From Ktedonobacter sp. SOSP1-85 (GTDB lineage: Bacteria; Chloroflexota; Ktedonobacteria; Ktedonobacterales; Ktedonobacteraceae), in NCBI RefSeq assembly GCF_016587415.1, contig NZ_BNJI01000001.1, positions 5,681,501-5,745,500 of the forward strand: 64,000 bases of DNA, given 5' to 3'. Positions 59,900-64,000 of this stretch are shown here, piece after piece. The notes beneath the pieces were generated by a model. It searched no databases. It was given only the letters and a program-made list of their open reading frames with translations, and was not told where the DNA came from. The number at the start of each line of letters is the position of its first letter. The first letter of the stretch is position 1. The translations under genes and the position numbers were made by a program.

Positions 59900-59978
59900 G
59901 GAGGTGACCGGGAGTTGAACCCGGTGTCTGCCTAACGCCTTGACAGGGCGCCGCATGCTGACGCTGCACCACACCTCC
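59900..59978 (-). tRNA. tRNA-like gene, anticodon GTC (Asp), non-canonical geometry
   Basis: Minus-strand cloverleaf: acceptor GGAGGTG with CACCTCC (7 bp), D-arm GTGC/GCAT, anticodon loop CTGTCAA (GTC), T-arm CCGGG-TTCAACT-CCCGG. Departures from rule: two extra nt before the anticodon stem, a long variable region (about 10 nt) and one extra T between T-stem and acceptor. Length 79 nt, no CCA. A working Asp tRNA, a phage-like or allo-type tRNA, or a decayed copy are all possible. Confidence 0.55.
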
Positions 59979-59989
59979 GAAAACAATAT

Positions 59990-60068
59990 GGAGCGGCCAG
60001 GAGTCGAACCTGGCGTCTTTTGTCGCTTTTGCAGAGCGAGTATATGCTGACCGCTGCACTACATCCCC
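59990..60068 (-). tRNA. tRNA-like gene, anticodon GCA (Cys), non-canonical geometry
   Basis: Anticodon stem TCGCT-CTGCAAA-AGCGA (GCA, Cys), D-arm GTGC/GCAT, T-arm CCAGG-TTCGACT-CCTGG. The acceptor pairs poorly (GGGGATG with CCGCTCC, two mismatches), and there are extra bases on both sides of the anticodon arm. It lies 11 nt from the GTC tRNA-like gene. Duplicated at 62076-62154. Confidence 0.55.
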
Positions 60069-60144
60069 ATATCGACCGAACGCTCGGTGCGGTTACTATA
60101 ATATAGAAGAGTTTCACTGTCAATGCAGCGACCAGCATGTTTAT

Positions 60145-60165
60145 CAGTCAGTCAGTCAGTCAGTC
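60145..60165. repeat. CAGT tetranucleotide microsatellite at the 3' end of LRV copy 2
   Basis: Five tandem CAGT units overlap the stop codon of the LRV gene (60156-60158); slippage would alter its last residues. Confidence 0.6.
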
Positions 60166-61907
60166 TCTGCCTTGTTCTCATCGCGCAGGGCCAATTGCTG
60201 ACGGGCGACCGCGCGTACATAGCGATTGGCGTCCTGTGCCAGTTCCTTGAGCAAGGCTAATGAGGCATTAGGGTGTTGTGCGCTTTGATAGCGCTCCAGG
60301 GGAATAGGCGAACGGGCGAAGCTGTACAAAAATTGGATGGGGAGCTTTTCGTAGGCCAGCAGTTCTAGACGTAGGGAATCGCTCGTCATAGATTGGAGCG
60401 CCTTCGCGTATGAATCGAGCCGCATCTGAGTACGTTCCTTTGGGGAAACGACTGAGGGATAGGCGAAGTTTGCTTGAAAAGACGCGGATTTTTGATTGGA
60501 ATTTTGCATCCTTAGCTGATTAAGTAATTCCAGGGGAATGCGTGGATTGGTTATTAGGTTTCGAAATATATTTACGTCTGAGTGCTCGGCAAAGCGCATA
60601 AACAAATCCCTGGGGAGCCGGGCGTTTCCTGCCAGTTGTGCCAGAATATCGTTGTCTGAATCGTTGGCGAGGAGATAGAAGGCCTCTTGGGGTAATCTGG
60701 GGTTCTGGGCTACTGCATAGCGCACAACTGGCTCTATATCCCTGGCGAGGTCGAGCAGTAACGGTGAAGGCGTTTTAACATTCCGTGCCAGCACCATACG
60801 TACAGGAGTGTAGGTATCCTGGGCAAGCTGGTAGTAGTGTTCTTCCGAAAGACCGTGCCTTGCCGCGATTGCCTTGCGCACAGTCATATCAGTGTCCTGG
60901 ACAAGGAGGTGGTAGAGCCGCTTTGGAAGCTTATGCCTGCTCGCAACTGCTCGCCGCACAATCACATCTGGATCATGTGAGAGGCTTTCCAGCATATGTT
61001 TTTCAAGCTGAGGGTGACGGGCTGCCCCTCTTCGTAAGAGGGGATCACTGCTGGCTGCTAAATGCATTAGAAGCGATTGCAACATTTTTCTGCGCTTTGC
61101 TATGCTGTAACGTACATCTAACTCTTTGTCTTGCAGCATCTGTAGAAGTACATCTTCTGGCGTGCCTGGGTGATGTGCGACGGCTAGACGCACCTTTAGC
61201 ATTTGATGACTCGCTAGCTTTCTCAATATGTCTTCATCGATATGTGGGCTATAGCGCAAAGAGAAGACCAGTTCCTCTACATTGATATTTTCTACCTGCC
61301 GGTGTAGTCTGTGATTGATAAAGTCTGGTAAAACCCCACAGGTGCGTATGAGTAGCTCATGTATGGAACCGTTACCGTAGAGCGGTGATCTCGGTTGAAG
61401 AAGATCGTGCTGTGACTTTTGTATTTTCTGTACATCTGCTACCTCACCTGCAACGCAAATATGAGCGTTATAGGATAGCAAGATGTGTTCTCTGACATAA
61501 GAGGCGTTCATCACATGACCTTGCTGAAACCATTGCAGCCAGTGCTGAGGGATCTCTTCACAGCGTAGGAGCTGGAGCCAGGCCCTGGGTGAGGCATTTT
61601 TGATGAAGTTGGGTTCGGTCAGATTGAGGAGGGGCAGAATAGGATTGCGCAGAAACTCGTGCGGAAACTCCTCTGTTAACAGGAGCAGTTGTTTTAGAGG
61701 GGTATTAGGATTCTGAGCAGTGGCACGCCGTACTGCTACAAGTGAGTGGTTGGCAAAGTTTTCGAGGACCTCGGGAGGCGTGTTAGGGTTGGCGGCGATG
61801 ATGGGGTGGAGCTTGTATTCTTGTGCTAGTTCCATCAAGCGTGTAGGTATGGTATCAGGGTTGGCGGCCTCTCCGGCAGAGGGGTGTTTCTTTTTGCGGT
61901 ACCTCAT
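60156..61907 (-). CDS. leucine-rich-repeat-variant protein, copy 2
   Basis: 583 residues, paralogue of copy 1 with the same N-terminus (RKKHPSAGEAANPDTIP), middle (HWLQWFQQGHVM) and C-terminus (LPIQFLYSFARSPIPLERYQ, DANRYVRAVARQQLALR). About two repeats shorter than copy 1. Repeats such as LVQDTDMTVRKAIAARHGLS. Scaffold role inferred. It is separated from copy 1 by a tRNA-like pair and from upstream sequence by another. The weak AAAGAG ribosome site is shared with copy 1. Confidence 0.85.
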   Translation of the reverse strand: MRYRKKKHPSAGEAANPDTIPTRLMELAQEYKLHPIIAANPNTPPEVLENFANHSLVAVRRATAQNPNTPLKQLLLLTEEFPHEFLRNPILPLLNLTEPNFIKNASPRAWLQLLRCEEIPQHWLQWFQQGHVMNASYVREHILLSYNAHICVAGEVADVQKIQKSQHDLLQPRSPLYGNGSIHELLIRTCGVLPDFINHRLHRQVENINVEELVFSLRYSPHIDEDILRKLASHQMLKVRLAVAHHPGTPEDVLLQMLQDKELDVRYSIAKRRKMLQSLLMHLAASSDPLLRRGAARHPQLEKHMLESLSHDPDVIVRRAVASRHKLPKRLYHLLVQDTDMTVRKAIAARHGLSEEHYYQLAQDTYTPVRMVLARNVKTPSPLLLDLARDIEPVVRYAVAQNPRLPQEAFYLLANDSDNDILAQLAGNARLPRDLFMRFAEHSDVNIFRNLITNPRIPLELLNQLRMQNSNQKSASFQANFAYPSVVSPKERTQMRLDSYAKALQSMTSDSLRLELLAYEKLPIQFLYSFARSPIPLERYQSAQHPNASLALLKELAQDANRYVRAVARQQLALRDENKAETD

Positions 61908-61986
61908 CGTGGATGCACTCTTTCATCTCTTGGACAGGGCAAAATGTGTTCAAGGAAGGCGCGAAGGGTATAGAAGGTGAAGAGAG

Positions 61987-62064
61987 GGAGGCGACCAGGA
62001 GTTGAACCTGGTGTTTGCTATCCGCCGTGCCATGGCGGCGCATGCTGACGCTAATCACACCTCC
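61987..62064 (-). tRNA. tRNA-like gene, anticodon GGC (Ala codons), copy of the GTC gene
   Basis: Aligned with 59900-59978: same acceptor (GGAGGTG/CGCCTCC), same extra bases, same T-arm (CCAGG-TTCAACT-CCTGG), but the anticodon loop is ATGGCAC (GGC) and the stem CCGCC/GGCGG differs. The D-stem is broken (ATTA instead of GTGC). 78 nt. It could be a decayed copy or a reprogrammed tRNA. Confidence 0.5.
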
Positions 62065-62075
62065 CAAAACAATAT

Positions 62076-62154
62076 GGAGCGGCCAGGAGTCGAACCTGGC
62101 GTTTATTTCCCGCTTGTGCAGAGCGGGAAGTGCTGACCGCTGCACTACATCCCC
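62076..62154 (-). tRNA. tRNA-like gene, anticodon GCA (Cys), second copy
   Basis: Same as 59990-60068 except in the anticodon arm, which here pairs over 7-8 bp (TTCCCGCT with AGCGGGAA) around CTGCACA (GCA). D-arm GTGC/GCAC pairs perfectly. The compensated, lengthened anticodon stem suggests the geometry is maintained rather than random decay. Acceptor mismatches as in copy 1. Confidence 0.55.
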
Positions 62155-62235
62155 ATATTGACCAAGTAATCGGTACGCCTACTATAGTATAGAAGAGTTT
62201 CTATGTCAATGGAGCGGTCAGCGTGCATCCTGATC

Positions 62236-62707
62236 AGCCTTCCTCTGCCTTTTTCTCTTCGCGTAGTGCCAATTGTTGACGAGCGACTGCGCGCACATAG
62301 CGATTGGCGTCCTGGCTCAGTTCCTTGAGCAAGGCCTTTGTGGCATTGGGATGCTGCGCATTCTGGTAATGCTCCAGGGGCAGAGGCGAACGGGCAAAAA
62401 GATACAGCAATTGGACTGGTAACTTTTCATAGGCAAATGGAAATAAGCGTTACCAGACGGTCAGCGTTTCCGTTGAATGTTCCTCGTTGCAGCCGGTGTG
62501 CGACTAGATCTGGCAAAAGCATGCATGTGAGCATAAGAAATTTATGCTCTTGGAGACTGGTGTTGAGCGACGATTTGGCCTGGAGAAGGTTGAGATGGGG
62601 GTTGAGTAGCTCCTGGGAATTTGTGATCTCGCCTGCGACGCGAATACGAGTATTGTAGGCTAGCAAGACATGTTCTTTAACATAGGAGGCAATCATTACA
62701 TGACCCT
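62236..62707 (-). pseudogene. leucine-rich-repeat-variant gene, copy 3, internally deleted and truncated
   Basis: The minus strand encodes a piece of the LRV middle part (MIASYVKEHVLLAYNTRIRV to ADRLVTLIS) joined out of frame to the C-terminal end (AYEKLPVQLLYLFARSPLP to VARQQLALREEKK, stop near 62236). All central repeats are missing. Homology to copies 1 and 2 stops sharply near 62707, where DNA of the IscB element begins, so its N-terminal half was separated by that insertion. Confidence 0.75.
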
Positions 62708-64000
62708 ATTGGTAATATAGAATCGCGTCATGTGGGTGCCCCTCATTTCAGTCATGGAGAGGAGCATGAGGTACTCCTTTCTGAATATACTCATACCCGT
62801 CAGCACGATGGACACATCGCAGATATTTGGGGTGGATATCCCTCTTCCCAAGTCGAAATTCAGGTCGATGACGAATCGCAATGCGCCCTTCAAATACCCC
62901 TTTGGGGGAAATCGCTTTGACCATATCGCCTGTTTGATAGCCCAAGAACTTCTTTTTCCGTTGTTTGTGTTGCTTGGGAAAGCCATATTTATCAACGACA
63001 CACATTTGCCGTGATCCATGTCCCATAGCTTTGATCTGCAAGGGGACTATTCCCCTATGAGAGAGTGCCACGGGCGTACTTTTGCCTACACACACCGCAT
63101 CCAGCCAGTGCGTTTTGGGCAACCCTCTTGTGCTCCGATTGTATTTGGTCAATCCACCACTCCCACACTCGACCGGCAATCCAAAGGCTTTGAGTTGTTT
63201 CAAGAGAGCCCATCGCGTAGTATTGACCGCACTTGCATCCTTGAGTGGGCTCTTGAGCTGAGCAAGAATGCGCTTGAGCACCTCCGGTTTTTTGGCAAGA
63301 AAGATCGTAATCTCTCGATTGTTTTTGGCTTTATTACAAGGCTCACATGCCAGGGTCAAGTTACTAATTCGGTTGGTTCCCCCCTTGGCACGAGGATGAA
63401 TATGCTCCACTTGCAAGGGAACGTTTTGTTTGCCACAATAGGCACAGGTGCGTTCCCACTTTTCCAGCAAGTATTCCCTCACCTCATAGCCTTGAAGCGT
63501 GCCTTGCTGATATGTCAGCCCGCTTATGTCGGGATTTTGCATGTGTTGCAGATCAAATTTGACTAGTTCCATGCTCAGAGCTGTAATGGGAGCCAAGCGA
63601 CATAAACGCGCGACCCACGTGAGGATATTGGCAAGCCGACTCTCTAGTGAGGGTGGCACCCATCCCTTCTTGCGCCTTCGATTCTGCCAACGGGGCTTCC
63701 TATACCGCGTTTTGCGGTTGCGTCGTTTGCGACGGACCACGCGACGATCATCAAGGCTTTCCTTAATGGCATGACCACGATGAGTAAGTTCTGCCGCAAA
63801 GACGACCTTGCCGTTAGTATCATCCACCAGAGCCATTCCCGTGGTAGTACTCCCTGGATCAAGCTTCAAACGTAATGGCTGCACCTGTAGTTCCTCTACC
63901 ACTCGTTTGAGCACAATGGTAAAGGGATATCTTCGGTATACAGCGGCTTTCCCCTGCTTGAGTAAACGCCGCGCATATCCAGGATGCATCGGATCCAAGG
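62708..64000. mobile_element. IscB-bearing element (IS200/IS605 superfamily), runs off window
   Basis: Left boundary inferred from the break in LRV homology at about 62707. It contains one gene, iscB, on the minus strand; the omega-RNA, expected upstream of iscB, would lie beyond base 64000. Confidence 0.5.
62748..64000 (-). CDS. iscB: IscB, RNA-guided HNH/RuvC nuclease (N-terminus outside window)
   Basis: At least 417 codons. Seen: the PLMP-type N-terminus (DPMHPGYARRLLKQGKAAVY), RuvC-I LKLDPGSTTTGMALV, the arginine-rich bridge helix (RRVVRRKRRNRKTRYR, RRXRR), RuvC-II MELVKFDLQ, an HNH domain (CAYCGKQNVPLQVEHI, CEPCNKAKN) and RuvC-III THWLDAVCVG. All catalytic residues look present. The codon read as start is TTG within conserved sequence, so the true start is beyond 64000. 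IscB is the ancestor group of Cas9 and uses an omega-RNA guide. Confidence 0.93.
   Translation of the reverse strand, partial: LDPMHPGYARRLLKQGKAAVYRRYPFTIVLKRVVEELQVQPLRLKLDPGSTTTGMALVDDTNGKVVFAAELTHRGHAIKESLDDRRVVRRKRRNRKTRYRKPRWQNRRRKKGWVPPSLESRLANILTWVARLCRLAPITALSMELVKFDLQHMQNPDISGLTYQQGTLQGYEVREYLLEKWERTCAYCGKQNVPLQVEHIHPRAKGGTNRISNLTLACEPCNKAKNNREITIFLAKKPEVLKRILAQLKSPLKDASAVNTTRWALLKQLKAFGLPVECGSGGLTKYNRSTRGLPKTHWLDAVCVGKSTPVALSHRGIVPLQIKAMGHGSRQMCVVDKYGFPKQHKQRKKKFLGYQTGDMVKAISPKGVFEGRIAIRHRPEFRLGKRDIHPKYLRCVHRADGYEYIQKGVPHAPLHD

Noticed and set aside
60145..60165. CAGT repeats as a CRISPR-like array
   Set aside because: Five 4-bp units only; a microsatellite. No CRISPR array was seen anywhere in the window.

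Overview
The window looks like chromosomal DNA of a Ktedonobacteria-type member of the Chloroflexota (inference; no 16S gene is present). The grounds are moderate-to-high GC, strong AGGAGG ribosome-binding sites, a DUF4032 kinase-like gene, a two-gene KorAB 2-oxoacid:ferredoxin oxidoreductase, an F420-type LLM oxidoreductase, many stand-alone TnpB/IscB genes and a large accessory gene load.

Layout. 1-5.8 kb is core information processing: the 3' end of mtnP, the SRP RNA gene (ffs) with a clear promoter, then dnaX-ebfC-recR, a terminator and recA behind a long leader. 5.8-15.3 kb holds a DUF4032 gene that appears to use an ATC start, an OmpR-type two-component pair, a zinc-type dehydrogenase, small membrane or zinc-ribbon proteins and korAB. 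15.9-17.4 kb is a small AT-rich island between an intact tRNA(CAU) gene and a duplicate of its 3' half; it carries two paralogous PD-(D/E)XK-like nuclease genes and a Cro/Xre repressor but no integrase. 18-28 kb carries a CrtI-like/CrtR-like carotenoid gene pair, exported proteins (a Tat amidase and a GATase-like protein with a C-terminal binding domain), a TetR gene, oxidoreductases and a sigma-factor remnant. 28.5-39 kb has a truncated hemoglobin, a TnpB element, a CheY-like regulator, an HNH lipoprotein, an esterase and an APC permease/ROK kinase operon divergent from a ROK repressor. 39-48.2 kb is a minus-strand acyl-CoA catabolic cluster (TetR, acyl-CoA dehydrogenase, Cys-less thiolase plus DUF35 partner, NDP-forming acyl-CoA ligase, SDR, two MaoC hot-dog proteins, MFS). 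48.5-55.4 kb is accessory: TetR, a second TnpB, two surface or hypothetical genes, and a two-gene NLR-like system. 55.4-64 kb is a VWA-metallopeptidase/MoxR/leucine-rich-repeat-variant (LRV) operon followed by repeated units of [tRNA-like pair + LRV gene]; the third LRV copy is wrecked and bordered by an IscB element that runs off the window.

The two strongest candidates for an unusual system are: (i) the small helical protein at 52635-53036 and the NB-ARC/TPR protein right after it, which share a short motif (effector C-terminus, NLR N-terminus), the arrangement expected of bacterial amyloid-signalling (BASS-type) cell-death pairs; and (ii) the tandem array in which each LRV gene is preceded by two tRNA-like genes with non-canonical geometry. 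Smaller items are a three-way-junction element found twice, a palindromic MITE/REP family sitting 0-6 nt behind stop codons, and three different OMEGA-type nuclease genes without a TnpA.
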